Positions 32,042-44,398 of a DNA stretch of 64,000 bases are shown here, in pieces. A program made the position numbers and the translations under genes. Location of the stretch: contig JAXQJY010000032.1 in NCBI GenBank assembly GCA_037042185.1, positions 1,736,001 to 1,800,000 of the forward strand, written 5' to 3'. How positions within the stretch are numbered: position 1 is the stretch's first letter; every line of letters begins with the position of its first letter. Under the pieces are notes generated by a model that was given only the letters and a program-made list of their open reading frames with translations, was not told the origin of the DNA and searched no databases. Origin of the DNA: Sordariomycetes sp. S80-01Y (lineage: Eukaryota; Ascomycota; Sordariomycetes).

Positions 32042-33743
32042 TTACTCGGAGCGCTTGCGCTTCTTGTTGCCATCCGCGTCCTCGTCAGAGGACTGATCGG
32101 AGCCGCTACCGGGAACCTCGGAGGCAATCTGGAAGAGAACCTTGCCGTAATGCTGGTAGTCCTCGGTGCCTGGTGGAGGCATGGGGTTGGCATCATAGTT
32201 GGGCATCTCACCACCCTCTTCGATGAGGTTCATGACGATGGCACCGGAGCCGTGAGTGCGGGCGTGTTGAGCCAAGTTGTCGCTGCGGGAAAACTTCTTG
32301 CCACACTCATTGCACTCGAAGGGCTTGTCGTGGGTGTGAAGCGACCGGTAGTGACGCTTCAGGTGCTCCTGGCGACGGAACCTACGGTTGCACAGCTCGC
32401 AAACGAAGGTCTTACTTGGGTCGTCGGTAAGCGACTGCTTGCGGCCACGGCGAGTGGTGGCACTTCCAGAGGGGGTAGGACCAGCGTTGTCCTCGTGTCC
32501 ACTAGAAGGAGCAGATTCAGTGGCGTTCGCGTCGTGGTCGACGGCGCCAGTGTCCTGAGGGACAGAAGGCTCTTCAGCCGAAGGGGCCTGAGCCTCAGCA
32601 TCAGAGGCCATGTTGATGGCAGGCGCAAGAGCGACGTGCTTGTTGTCCTTCTTGTGGGACTTCTTGGCCCGCTTGGCGGGACGCTGCTCTTCGGTGGTCT
32701 GGGAAGCGGGCGGGGTAGGGATAGAGGTGTTGAACTGCTCGAAGTCCTTCTCAAAGTCAAGCTCCTCGTCGTCGAAGCAGCTGCCGTGGCCGAGCGAGAC
32801 AACAGACGAGCCGGTGCAGGCGCGAGGGCGACCAACGTCGGCGTCAGCGGCGGTGTCGAGGTTGACGAGGCTGTTGACGAAGTCCTCCTCCGACTCGAGA
32901 TCAGTGAGGTCCTCGAACGAGGGGAGGCCGTCGGGGATCTCAGGGTTGAAGTCGAACGTGGGGTGCGAGACACAAGCTTCAGCCTTGGGCTGTTCGAGCT
33001 GCTCAATGGGGGCCTCAGGAGCCAAGGTGGGGTTGGCACCACCAGAAACGGTGAGGTTGCGGGGGTCGCAGAAGCTGCCAGTGTCGAACTCCTGCTCAGA
33101 GGCCACGGAGCGAGCGTAGGGTGCGGGCGAGGGCGAAAGCGAAGGGCACGAAGTAGAGCCGGCAAGCGAGGGAGCTTGCACCTGAGAGGAAAGGTAGACT
33201 GCAGAATTCGGGTTAGCCCCATGTCCCGCCTAAGTGCATATTTTTGGTGGTCCCGGCCTGGCCAACACGGGCATTTGTGTCGTGCTGTCACGGACCACCA
33301 AGAACACGACGCGAAGGGATTTTCCACTTACCAGGCGTCATTGGGGGCGAGCCGCTGCTCGACCAGTCCAGCATCGAAATCTCGGCGTGCTCCTTCTTGA
33401 TCATCTCGTCGTCGTCGATACCCGAGAACATGGGGTTCATGGGAGTCTGGAGGGCCTCGTAGTTGCGAGGGCTGCCAACAGTGCTACCTGAGGTCGACAG
33501 CGGAGGCGTCGAAGGGTACCAAGAGTCAACGTCGGTGTCGAGCAGGACAGCGGGCTTCTGGGCAGACAGCGGACGCGGCGAGCCGGTCGGTGTCATGACT
33601 GAGGGGCCGTTGCTGTAGAGCGTGGGAGGCTGGGCGTAGAGGCCGTTCGAGGGAGCCTGGGCATACATGCCGTGCTGAGGGTGTTGGGCGAACATGGCGT
33701 GCTTCTGGTTGTGTCCAGTTTGGGCCATCATTGTGGAATCCAT
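32042..33743 (-). CDS. seb1: Seb1/Msn2-type C2H2 stress-response transcription factor
   Basis: Two minus-strand exons (33743-33332 and 33198-32042, 133-nt phase-1 intron) encode 522 aa. The N-terminus is rich in Gln, Met, Pro and Tyr ([20 protein letters not shown]), the middle is acidic and Ser-rich, and two C-terminal C2H2 fingers ([19 protein letters not shown] and [19 protein letters not shown], about residues 405-460) match the Msn2/Msn4/Seb1 pair that binds the stress element AGGGG. A basic KKRKRSE ends the protein. In Trichoderma, Aspergillus and related fungi Seb1/MsnA homologues act in osmotic and oxidative stress. The intron carries a 10-bp inverted repeat. Two CCCCT boxes lie ~750-770 bp upstream (34495 and 34510), which would allow autoregulation, but this is inference. 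Confidence 0.9.
33244..33301 (-). repeat. Inverted repeat inside the seb1-like intron
   Basis: Arms TTGGTGGTCC (33244-33253) and GGACCACCAA (33292-33301) lie within the 133-nt intron with a 38-nt loop; the loop itself contains a CACG/CGTG pair and GGCCTGGCC. The transcript could fold into a long hairpin between donor and acceptor. Confidence 0.7.
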
Positions 33744-34494
33744 TAGGTGCGTGATCTGAGTACTCCGGTCAGTCTGGTTCCTGCATTTGGCAGACGAGCG
33801 GCTTGGTTTCGCATACCTCGAATCAGGCGTGGTGTTAGTTGTCGTGATTTAGGTATTAGGTCTAAGTCGTCCGAGTATGGTATAGTATACAGTTGCGTTG
33901 CGAGTCTTGTAGGCAGATGGCCAAAGGATGGTGGGGGTCCGGTCCTAGTGTCTAGGAAAGAAAGGACAGAGCAGTCATGTAGGGACCGTCTAGGTTTGTT
34001 TGATGGCTCGGGAAGAGTTGTCGCCGGCGTTGCACAGCGACGATGAGGTATCCGTCTAAAGTTGCTTGTAGAGAGCGTGGGCAACCGAGGACAGGATGAT
34101 GTCTTCAAGTATGAAGGAGTGTGAGGAAACTCGAGGGTTCCAAATAATAAACGCGAGCCACTTAAAGAAGGAAGAACCGGGAGGGCATGTATAAAAGAAC
34201 AAGATCACAAAATCCAAGAGTCGTCAACAAGGATGCCGATCATGGAAGAGTAATGAAGCAAACGAACGGGTGCTGGGGGAGGCTTGAGGATAAGTAGCAC
34301 GACGAGGTCCGAGAGAGATGATCAGCGAGTACATAGTTACATGCACCGTGGTGGCCGATAGGCACAGAGGGACCTGCATGGGAAAGTCCCATCACTGCGT
34401 CCACTTCCACTTCCCACTGCCTCCACGCCTGTCTCACCCTCGCTCGACCAGACCAGACCAGGGATCCATCCGGCGGGCGAGACGGCTTCTGGCC

Positions 34495-34514
34495 CCCCTC
34501 CAACCAGCACCCCT
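34495..34514 (-). promoter_or_regulatory. Two STRE-like CCCCT boxes upstream of seb1
   Basis: CCCCT at 34495-34499 and 34510-34514, read as AGGGG on the gene's strand, 15 bp apart and ~750 bp from the seb1 start codon. AGGGG is the known Msn2/Seb1 binding core, but a pentamer is frequent by chance. Confidence 0.3.
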
Positions 34515-34830
34515 GCCACCCGGCCTGTCTGGGGCAAAAAGGAAACCCTGAGATGCGCTTGGACGGTGGATGCTGGTGGATTGGAGGCCCGATTGAAAGT
34601 CTGGCTGTGGTTGGCGGTGGTGGTGCCGGGGTGAGCGGGTGGTCGTCTTGAAGGATAAGGAAAGGTAGCTCTGGCCTTGACAAATTCCGTGATTGATTGA
34701 GATTCAGCAGAGCAGAGCTTCAACTCTTGCGAGACGGCCGCGTCCTCCCAGCAAAGTTTTCTCCCAACACGAGACTGACACGCTGCCTGACGTAGGCGCC
34801 TCCCGCGGTGGGCTTTTTACGAGCTCTGAG

Positions 34831-34850
34831 GTGTGTGTGTGTGTGTGTGT
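34831..34850. repeat. GT dinucleotide microsatellite
   Basis: Ten perfect GT units followed by an interrupted GTGTGTCTGTG extension, in non-coding DNA. Confidence 0.9.
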
Positions 34851-37800
34851 GCCTGTGTGTCTGTGGTTGACTGAGGATGGCGCAGTCGCAGCACTCCATA
34901 AGGGTTCTAAATCTGGCGCGGGGTGGGACGAGTGGGAACCAGAACTTGGACCGACCCAAGTCACCAGCGCGCCGTCCGAAGGTACCCTTCCCAGCAATTT
35001 GGGCGCTGCGGGTACCTTGCAGCGCAGGACGGAGGACGGGATGGGGGATTCCACTGCTCGAGACAACCCTGGCTGTTTGGCCTTCCACTGGGATCTGGCA
35101 TAACGCGTTTGCATAGCTGGTAGGATCGCAGTCGTAATCATGTGCACGCTTTCATTACGCGCCTCTTATGCCGAGGTGGAACGCAAACCACCGAAGGAGC
35201 GGCGGCCATTGGCCGACGCTGCAGCCATCCAGGGTGCACAAGACGCGATTTGTTCCTCCCTGCACAGCCATTCGCTCCAATGCAGCGTCTGATATGCGTC
35301 GTGTCACATTTGTTCTGGTGCTCTGGCGGGCTCTGGCTGGCTCTGGACGTCACCACTGGTTCCGTCCCGGTGCAGAGCTGCTGCTGCAGCGCTCCCTCAG
35401 CTGTCTGGTCGACACTAGCATCAAGGCGAAGCTCCTCGCGTCTCCCGCGTCGTCCAGTAGCTGCGAGGAGCTCAGAAGCAAGGTGAGCAAACTCTGCCTT
35501 GTGACGCCGATCCGGCACTGGCCTTGGGTGACAAGCGCTCTGGTTCGTCACCGCCCTGGGAGTGAGAGAGCCCGGAACCGACGTCGTGCCTGTCTTCACT
35601 CGAAACGACGCCAGAGGGCGATCAACTGTGGTTCCCACTCTGGAACTTTGTGCAAGAGTTGTACGTGTCCCGTCTGGAGACTCGCCAGTGGTCGGGGATG
35701 CAACCCGTGCTCCCAGTTTGGAGCGCATTAATGAAGCACCTACCGTTTCCAGACAGCCACTATGACCGGGGGATAAGTTGGATTAATTTTATGCGGGCAG
35801 CATGACTTACCACCTTAGTTTGATTGCAACCTGCATTGGGCGGCCTGTGCGCGTGCGAGGGTGGTAACATTGCGTCGTCGTGCGCCGCGGCAGCTTGTGC
35901 ATTGGCTGGATGGCTGAGCGAGTTGCGAGTCTTGCTCTCGACCACCTCGTATTCATAACCCGTCACAATTATTATGCGCGCTTTGTTCGCCAATGGCAGG
36001 CCCGCAGCTGGGGCACGTCGGGCCACTCACGGGCCGTCTTTCGCTGCTCCGCGCTGCACTGGACACTTTACGCGGTGCCCTCTGCCTCCCTCCCTCACTA
36101 ACTGACTGACTGTGCGGTTGGCGGCCCAATCCAACCCAACGATGCCGGCCTTGGAACCAACTAATGCTCGGTTAGTTAGTACGGAGAACGGTGTCAGTGT
36201 GCATGCGCTGCCCACGCCAGCGCCAGGTCCGTCGTCGCAGCTGCAGCGCGTCCGCCGCCGTCGACACTTAGACGTCGGCTACGATGGGTTATCTCGCTAG
36301 CTTCGTGAACAACATCTCCAATCTGAATGGGCTATCTACGCCCAGCCTGTCCCGCCAAGTCATCATCCAAGCTGATGTCGGTCGACTCCGCCCAAGCGCC
36401 GGTCCGCTCCAGCTACCTTATTTCGCCCTGCGACCACGAATCTCTTGCTGGTCACGGCAGCTTTCGAGTCAGAGCCGGCGCTAGAGTTGCAGACTCAGCG
36501 GGAATCCCACGCTTTGTAGCCCGCGTTTTGCTGCTACTGCGTGGGCTAGACACTATGGGTACTCAATACACGAGCAGATAACGCCGGAACGGTGCCTTCC
36601 CGCCGCAGCCACAGCGGTCATAGTTTACTCAGATACGGGCCTCGGATGCACTTGTTCCCATTACGTGGCCGACAGTAAGATAAGCGTATCCATCAAGATC
36701 TCCGTCGCGAGCCAGGACGATGACGGTCCCGCGGAGCCACTATCAGCCGTGCTAATGGGATTCTGCTGCGACGTGGGATGACAGCATGGCAATCTCGACG
36801 TGGTAATCTCACCATGTCTGCGATAATTATTGGCTCCGCAGGAATGCATAGATGGCTTCCAGAATCCTTGGGCTCCTTCACAGGGCCGGCAGATGAATGA
36901 GCGCTAGAACCCCATACTGGCAGCTTCGGCTCTTCAATTTGGAAATTTGGGAAGACGTGTGGTCGTTTAGTCGTTTGATAGACGCTTATCGCCGTTGTGG
37001 CATGATACGTGTGACAGCCCTGTCAGAAGCTGTGTATCAAGCTTGACACTGTAGGTCTTTTGCACACGTTGGCTGGTGTCAATGTTTGCTCTCTGGGCCT
37101 GCAACATGACTCAAACGAAGGTCCATCCAGGTCAGTTCCCTCATGCCTCTGCGTTTACTCATCTCGCGGTGGCTGGCGCGTTAGTCGCGTCTGCTGTCGT
37201 CTGCCACCAGCTGGCCCGCCGCGGACGGGGAGGCTGAGCAACGCTACTGCATCTGTCGCACGAGGAAAAAGCAGTGCGTACGTACAGTACGGACTACGAA
37301 GCACAGGCGACGGACAACAGACAACGTGCCGCGAGTAAGTTCTTCCTGGTGGCTGCCACCAGCGACTTGCGACTGGCAGCGACGTCTGTCTCGTCCCATC
37401 GAAACGGAACCCGCGTGGGGCGCCCCAAAGGCCCAAGAGGGCGGTATTCCAGACTAAGACGACGGCCGGCTTCCCATTGGCCAATGGCCCAGCACCTCAA
37501 CCTGAAACTCTAGCTCTGCATAAAAGAAAATGGACGCGATGTGCAGCTCGGCCGTGCAGCGGCATCGACGTGTGACATGTCGGGGGCGCCAGGCCAATTT
37601 CGCCGAGGGCACAGCGACAGCGACCGCCTGAGGCGTCGGTGGCGGGCGAGCACACGGCCGGCAGATGGCGTTGTTGGCTTGCTGTGCCTTTCTGTGCTTG
37701 CACAAGCGACCGGCATCAGGCTTATCCTCATTTCATGCGGTGGGGTGCTTGCTGTGCTCGCGATGCGGTGCAGCAAATTATGCACCTGGCGTGCAGCGTC

Positions 37801-40800
37801 ACTGCGACGTGCTGCACAAGTCTTTCCCAAAGGAGCAGCTTCACAACTCGCGACTCCGAGGCACAGACTTATGCCTGCTGCCTGTCCTCGTAATCCCAGT
37901 GCCAGTGCCAGTGCAGTGCTGCGACTCCATCTCCCAGGTCGTCTGCTCCTCCATCATCAGTGTCCTTCTCCATTGGAAAGTCTGGAGACACCCACTGGCC
38001 CGGTTCTTCGTCATCGTACAGAATTGTCGTCATGTCTGTTGCACCCAGCGCGGCCAGCTTCCCGGTCCCAGCAGGCGAACCGACTGGGCACCCCAAATGC
38101 AGAGACCAGATGACATGGTGATGGGCGGTGCTTGACCGTCATTACTCGTAATAGAGAGTGTCTCGAGTTTCAAGTCGTCGCTTTCCCGCTGAATCGGGCT
38201 GCGTCGCGGGCCCAGTCACATGTGTGCCCGCGAGCACCGCATGAGTCCAATGCAGGAACAGGCGACAGCCAGTGGCCACTGAAGACCGGCCAATGCAGGA
38301 ACCGCGCTGTGCATTTCGTCCGCATTCGACTTCGACTTCGACCTCTCGCTGGCCCGGCCTGGCCCTCGCAAGGTGGCCACAGCTCTGCTCGCCAAGCCGC
38401 GGCGCACCCTCGAGGTCTGTACGGTCCACGACCCGGCGAACGGCCCAGCATCCCCGGAACCCAGGCCGTCCCACGCCCAAGGTTGAAGGGCCGTTGGCCA
38501 CCGCCCTGGGCTGCTTCCGGAGTAGGCTGCACTCATTCTGTGACCCACCGCGTGGGGTGGCCGAAGACCGCTGGATGACAAGCAACAACATGCCGCTAGG
38601 GAACCCTGGCTTCAGCGCACATCGCCGCCGGCCTCACCACGCTAGGGTGCAATGGGACCCCACTGATCCTCATCTTGACATCTCATCCAGAGATTAGGAC
38701 CGCAGGTCCCCACGACGCCGACTCGTACCGCCAGTCCAATGCTTTGATCAACAGATAGCGTCAATGAGACGGTGGCATCGACTGAACTGTGCGCTCCAGA
38801 GGCCTCGCTAGCCGTGAGATGGTTTCCGAGATTCTCTGCGGAGAGCAGCCTTGGCTCGGGAGGATTACTAGACTACGCGCAGCAGCGCTCGAAGAGCGTG
38901 ACGCACAGACTTCTGGGCGTGTGGCGACAAGGCAAGGCAAATAGTTCTCTCGGTCCTGGGTCGTTGGCACCATGTTGCTGCTTTGGGCGTGTGTTGCAGA
39001 CTGCTTCTGAAGCTCTGCGAGAAGCCCATCACTTGTCACTTTCGACAGCACGCTAATTAATTGCAGGCCGAGCTGTCAAAGGGTGACATGGGTGCCGCAT
39101 GAATGCAACCCTGCGAGCACTTTCCACATCTCGAATTCGCCACCGCGGTGAGTTTGGGGTCCAAAACAGTCAAGTCTCTGGTTGTACATACGCCAACTGG
39201 TCTGGATGATGATCTCTTTCCGTTGGCTCGATGGACGCCTCGGACGGCATATGCGGGAACGACTTCGTCGGCGTCCGTCAGGCACTTGAACCTCGGAACG
39301 AAGCTTTCCAGCGAATGGCCACAGTGAAGTAGAGACGCACATCGCAGCCATCATGTTCGGCTCGAGTTTCAGAAGCACGTGCTTCCGTCTTCCCAGGCTC
39401 CATGCGGCCAGTATCGGTGTGACAGAATCCAAGCCTTCCCACGGCCGTGGTAACGGCACGGCGACACGAACCGTTGGAAGTGACGGGCCAGACCCTCGTC
39501 GCTGTCTCTGCAGCTTCACTTTTCCCATCGATGCCCTTGTCGGCGGCTGAATTGCTTCTCCCCGTCGATTCTGCCGCATCTTCCGCCGTGAATTCACCCC
39601 TCCAGTTTGTGCTGCCCTCGCCGTCTTTCCATCGCCTTCTCTCCGAGGCTCAAGGCTCAGTTGGACCCTGATGGTTGCTTTGATGCCCAAAGACCTCCCT
39701 CATCCCGACGTCCCCTCCACACCCGTCGAGCCTCTCGAGCCAATCCAGCTTCCATCATCCGGCCCACGGTGCCTGAAATGGCTCGCTGGTCCGGCCCTAG
39801 CTTTTCGCAGCTCCCCAGATTCTGCCTATCCTTGCCCGCCGCGAACATCCGAGAGTTCGCCACCTCTCCTCAGTACGTACTCTGTACTGTACGGCGCCGG
39901 ACCGTGGATGCTGAGGCCTCTCCCCGGGTGGCTGGCAGAACAAGCGAGATAACACCGGCTGGAGAGGGACTTACCGCCGCGCCGCAACTTGGCGGCTTCT
40001 GGAAGCATTGGCAAATTAATTGACGAGAACCCTTATCGGCCCTCGTCTGGGGCTGTAGTTATTACAGAGTGCCGTCGGAGAATTTCAACTGCTAGCTGGG
40101 TGGGCTTGTCTAATTGCTTGGCCCGTCGCAAGGACGCCTGGGCTGCAAAAGAGTTCATGCCCGCCAGTTTCTGAAGCAATAGAGCACGTGGTATCGTGGA
40201 CGTTGAGTGCTGGGCCCTCAGACTCGCTGGGCCGGCGTCCAGGTGAAACCTTGTCATCTCGAACGACCCTGCACCGCGGGGCCATCCCGCCAGCCTGCAC
40301 GGCCCATGGTGTGGAATTTGGTGCCTGGCCGCTCGCTGGTCGCCGACTGGGCGGGAGCCCGGGTCTCTTGTCTGGGCCGCATGGAAAGGTTGGGATGATC
40401 CCCAGGCTAACGCAGGAACTCCAGAGCTCCGGGGACTAGGCGAAGCCAATTGAGCGCTCACGCACCGCCAGCCGTGATGCTCGGACCTTGCAAGGTTCCA
40501 GGTTCCACTGTTGCCTCACTTGGGTTTGGGGCCTGAGGCCAGCAAAGGCAATTGCAAGGCCATCCCACGCTACTACGTCAATATCGAGGCAGCCACTGCC
40601 TGGGGTTTAGAGAAGTTCGAATAACTTCATTGCATGCATGACGCTCGCCTTGGAAGAACCCTTGGAGGAGTGAATATTCGTACGTGTTTCCCAATTAATC
40701 GTCTGTGCTCTCGCTTCTGACAAGTCAAGCTACGAGACTCCCTGTCTACGAGATCTTCGCCCGGCGAGACGAAAACGCGTCATGGCTCAAGCGAGCGGGC

Positions 40801-43098
40801 GTGCTGACGACACGTCAAGACTTTGTAGCAACGACTTGCCCCGCACAGCTCTGGACGGGTCGATCTGTTTACTACGGCAAAGAATGACACTCAGGCCTCC
40901 TCCGAACCAAGACTTGTGTCCCCATCAATGGCTGCTCGGATCAATGCCTGACCACAAGCTTCCCGAGCTAGGCTTCAATGTTTGGGATGGTGGTGTGCTC
41001 GGCACCGCCGTCAGTGGCGATGCTGGCGACTGCCGCGAACTTTTTGTGAGGCCTTTTTTTTTTCTACGTTGACGCGTTGAATTGCTTCATACTTCCAGAA
41101 TCGAGGTACACAAGTTCCTACTGAGGCAATTGTAAGAAAGAAGAAAGAAACGCCGAGGTGGTCTGTGGCGCCTTGCCGCTCAGGTCTGCGGAGTCAACGT
41201 TGCCGTTCGTTCATCTGGCACTTATCATCTCTGAGACCACCACATCGAAACCTACTGCTGACAAGAAGACGTAGGGTTGTCCGAATGTGTCCAGAGCAGC
41301 ATGACGACGAACATGCGAGCAGACGAAGCGAATGCCGCGAATCGATGCGGTCGAACCTTTGTTTGCAAGCTCGCCTTGCTTTTTACTGTGTTTGCATACG
41401 CCACTGCCACATATGCGTATTGACATGGCGTTACGCACTGACAACGGGCCAACACTCCTCGCTCTCAAAATGCGTCTCAAAGCCCCTCCAAAACCTCGAT
41501 GTGCTTTTCCATCGGCGGGCCAAAGCGCTGAGACAGCGTTCGAGCCTGGCAGTCCCGGCCCTCGAGATCAGATCCCCTGCGGGGACGCCTGACGTGCAGA
41601 TGTAGGGCTGCCCAAGACATACATCTCGAACCCTTCAGAATTAACAACCTCTACGGCATTTGGAAGCGCCTCATTGGCCGGAAAGGCTGGCGAGGGACGC
41701 GAAGGTCTGAGATTCGTCGTCATCATGTGTGAGGGTCTCTGAGATGGAGGGGCATCATCCGGAACTTGGTCAAGCGCTACGGTGCGCTTGCTTTTGGGGT
41801 GTTGAGACAAGCAGCCGCCTTGGCTTTGGGGGTCTGAAAAGGTCTCAAGAAAAGTTCCGATGTTTGTTGTTTGTTGATGCCGGAAACCGGGCATATGGGA
41901 GCGCGTTGGGATGTCTCATGGCCGCTTGTCGGAGGGCTGCTGGGTCAGGGAACTCCGCCTCGAAGTTTTGTCTTTGCGAGTACTCCGTAGACAAGCTCGG
42001 TGAGTGGCTTCAGTGGACAGCAAGGACTTGCTTTTTTCCTTGCTGCTTCTGTTTAAGCCGGCTGCGGGACAGCATATAGCAAATTTGCGCCTACCGAGTG
42101 GTGGCCTGGCTGTATGCTTCATGTCGCATACTTCCCAAAAATCCACGCGCGTTATGCTCGCGCGATGTGAGCGAGCCAGCAAAGAAAGCTCGCAGCTAAT
42201 GTGCTGGGTACAGCAGGCCCGGGTTTCTTTTAAAGGGCATCAGCCGAGGAAGTGAATGGGAATAGGCCGCGGTGATGTCTTTGCACAGTGATACTCGTAG
42301 TTGTGTCCCGTACTCCATGTTAGCACTGGTAGTACTGCTGGGAGTCGTCCGTCTAGAACACCGACCGTCTGCAGACTAATCAACTTTGTTAAGTTGAGCG
42401 GTGCTTGTGAATGTTGGCAATTGAAGAGCTGCACGGATTGACGAGCTATGAGGTATCGTGTGGTGACGTCTCTACCCGAACAGCTCTTGAGTTTACCTGG
42501 CACGTCGTTTCAGCTGGTGGACTGCGTGTCAATGTCAACGTACGGCGGCCCGCATAAACTTCAATTGCAATTATCGAGCACAATTCAATCCCTATGAATT
42601 CAAACCGACATCATTCCCAACGTGCCAACGTACCGCCATTGCTGCGCAAGATGCATCGCATAGGATTGCAGCCGCGGGACGCCATGGTGGTGTAGGGTAG
42701 GCCTCCCCCAGCCACCTATTTTCCAGCCACCTTCCACGTCACGGTCAGGCCTCAACGCCCGACCTCAGCCTCCCAACCTCCTTGGCAACGGCCATTCGAG
42801 CGGCTCCTAGCTCTGGATTTCAGGGTCCAGCCAACTTTATTCGACGCAGACCCCGGCAAGTGCCAACAAATTGTACTTTTTGCATCTGCTGTCGATGACG
42901 CCCGATGCAAAATCCCATCATCCAGAGGTGGCTGGGCGCTGCCGATTGGGATGATATACCTCGTGCTCTGCCCAACCCCTCCCGCGTGCCTGCATAGAAA
43001 CATAGTACTCACCTTCTGGCTTTCTGTTCGCCTACGCTCACACTGAGCTGTATCTTCTGACACCATCTGCAGCTAACACTGCTACTTCTTCTTCAACG

Positions 43099-43165
43099 AC
43101 TAGGACTGAGGTTACACCCGCAGTTACTACTAGCATTCCTACTAGGACTCAGGTTACACCTGCAG
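43099..43165. repeat. 25-bp direct repeat, two copies, upstream of Crh gene
   Basis: Copies at 43099-43123 and 43141-43165 begin ACTAGGACT and end GCAG; they differ at 2 of 25 positions and repeat with a 42-bp period. They end 42 bp before the start codon of the Crh-like gene, so they lie in its promoter or 5' UTR. Confidence 0.8.
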
Positions 43166-43207
43166 CTCTCTTCCCTCTCCTCACACTCTTGCAGCACAGC
43201 CAAAGCC

Positions 43208-44398
43208 ATGCGCCGGGATATCTGGCAGAGCGGCTTTGCTGCCTTGGCAGCCTTCACATCAACAGTCACAGCCCAGACGTGGACGGACTGCAATCCTCTG
43301 CACAGTGAGTCTTTGGCCCGCCGCGCCTTTCGATACCAGCAAGACTAACCAAATGCTCCAGCCGAGTGTCCCGCCAACATCGCCCTGGGCATGACCATCA
43401 ACGTCGACTTCCGCAACGGCGAAGTGAACTCCTTTGCCTCCTCGGGCTCACCAGCCTACGACGACTCTGACGGCGCCCGCTTCACCGTCGCCCAAGGCGG
43501 CGATGCCCCGCAGCTCGGCTCCCTCTTCACCATCATGTTCGGCCGCGTCGAGATTACTATGAAGGCCGCCCCCGGCGCCGGCATCGTTTCCTCCCTCGTC
43601 CTCGAGTCCGACACCCTGGACGAGATCGACATTGAGTGGCTGGGCAGCAGCCCGGATGAAATGCAGACCAACTACTTCGGCAAAGGCCAGACGACGACAT
43701 ACAACCGGGGCCAGTTCCACGATGTTACCGGCACGCAGAGCGACTGGATTACCTACACCGTCGACTGGACCGAGGAGAGGATCGTGTGGATGGCTGGTGG
43801 CACGGTCGTGCGTGAGCTGGCACACTCGGATGCCGAGGATGACCAGTACCCTCAGACGCCCATGCAGGTCAAGTTCGGAGCTTGGGCGGGCGGTGACCCG
43901 AACCACAACCCTTCGGGGACCGTGAAGTGGGCTGGGGGTCCGACAGACTACAGCCAAGGCCCCTTCACCATGGCCGTTCAGAAGGTCACCATCACGGACT
44001 ACTCCACTGGCAAGAAGTACAAGTACACAGACAACTCTGGATCGTGGGAGTCCATCGAAGCCGAGGACGGCGAGGTCAACGGCAACATCGACAACGAAGA
44101 CGCCATCACCGTCACGGCCACTGCTGCTGGGTCGGCTGTGACAAGCGACATTTCCGTACCCGTGGGAGGAATTGCCGACGATGGCAGCTCCGCTACCGTT
44201 ACGCAGACGGGCTGGCCTTGGGTAGACGGCGCCAGCCCCACGGACGGCGCTATCCCCGAAGGTTGGATCATGGACTCGGAAGGCAAGCTCAAGCCTGACC
44301 CGGCCAACTCATCTTCGTCCGTGCGACCGCCCATCAGCATAGTCCTCCTACTCACGCCCATCGTCGGTGCTCTCCTCCACCGCCAACGACTCCTGTAA
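43208..44398 (+). CDS. GPI-anchored Crh-type cell-wall transglycosylase (GH16)
   Basis: Two exons (43208-43304, 43362-44398; 57-nt phase-1 intron) encode 377 aa. A signal peptide covers about residues 1-22 (FAALAAFTSTVTAQ), followed by the Cys pair of WTDCNPLHTECPAN. The GH16 catalytic motif is DEIDIEWLG (Glu nucleophile and acid/base flanking Asp), as in Crh1/Crh2/Utr2, which link chitin to beta-glucan in the wall. Other family segments are GKGQTTTYNRG, WTEERIVWMAGGTVVREL and QVKFGAWAGGDPN. The C-terminal region is Ser/Thr-rich and ends with a hydrophobic tail (SIVLLLTPIVGALL) preceded by small residues, suggesting a GPI anchor. The first exon is required for the signal peptide and is supported by a clean splice junction. 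The enzyme acts at the cell surface. Confidence 0.93.

Larger units (their letters stand above)
33744..43207. other. Long gene-poor tract of about 9.5 kb
   Basis: No credible protein gene was found on either strand. Frames of up to 204 codons exist (for example 35138-35728, 37541-38113 and 39076-39690), but they overlap each other on both strands, lack domains, and have the Arg/Ser/Pro-rich make-up of chance frames in GC-rich DNA. The base composition is not AT-rich, so this is not a typical RIP-degraded repeat island, and I see no transposon ends or tRNA. Its left part must contain the seb1 5' UTR and promoter. A GT microsatellite is at 34831-34850 and short STRE-like boxes are at 34495 and 34510. 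Confidence 0.55.

Noticed and set aside
32033-33400. 455-codon plus-strand frame
   Set aside because: Antisense shadow of the seb1-like gene, whose C2H2 fingers fix the coding strand.
35138-35731. Overlapping frames of 196 codons (minus) and 187 codons (plus)
   Set aside because: They lie over each other on opposite strands in GC-rich DNA, have no domain and are rich in Arg, Ser and Cys. They look like chance frames.
39076-39690. 204-codon minus-strand frame in the gene-poor tract
   Set aside because: No domain, no conserved-looking segment, very Arg-rich, and competing frames on the plus strand. No splice pattern improves it.
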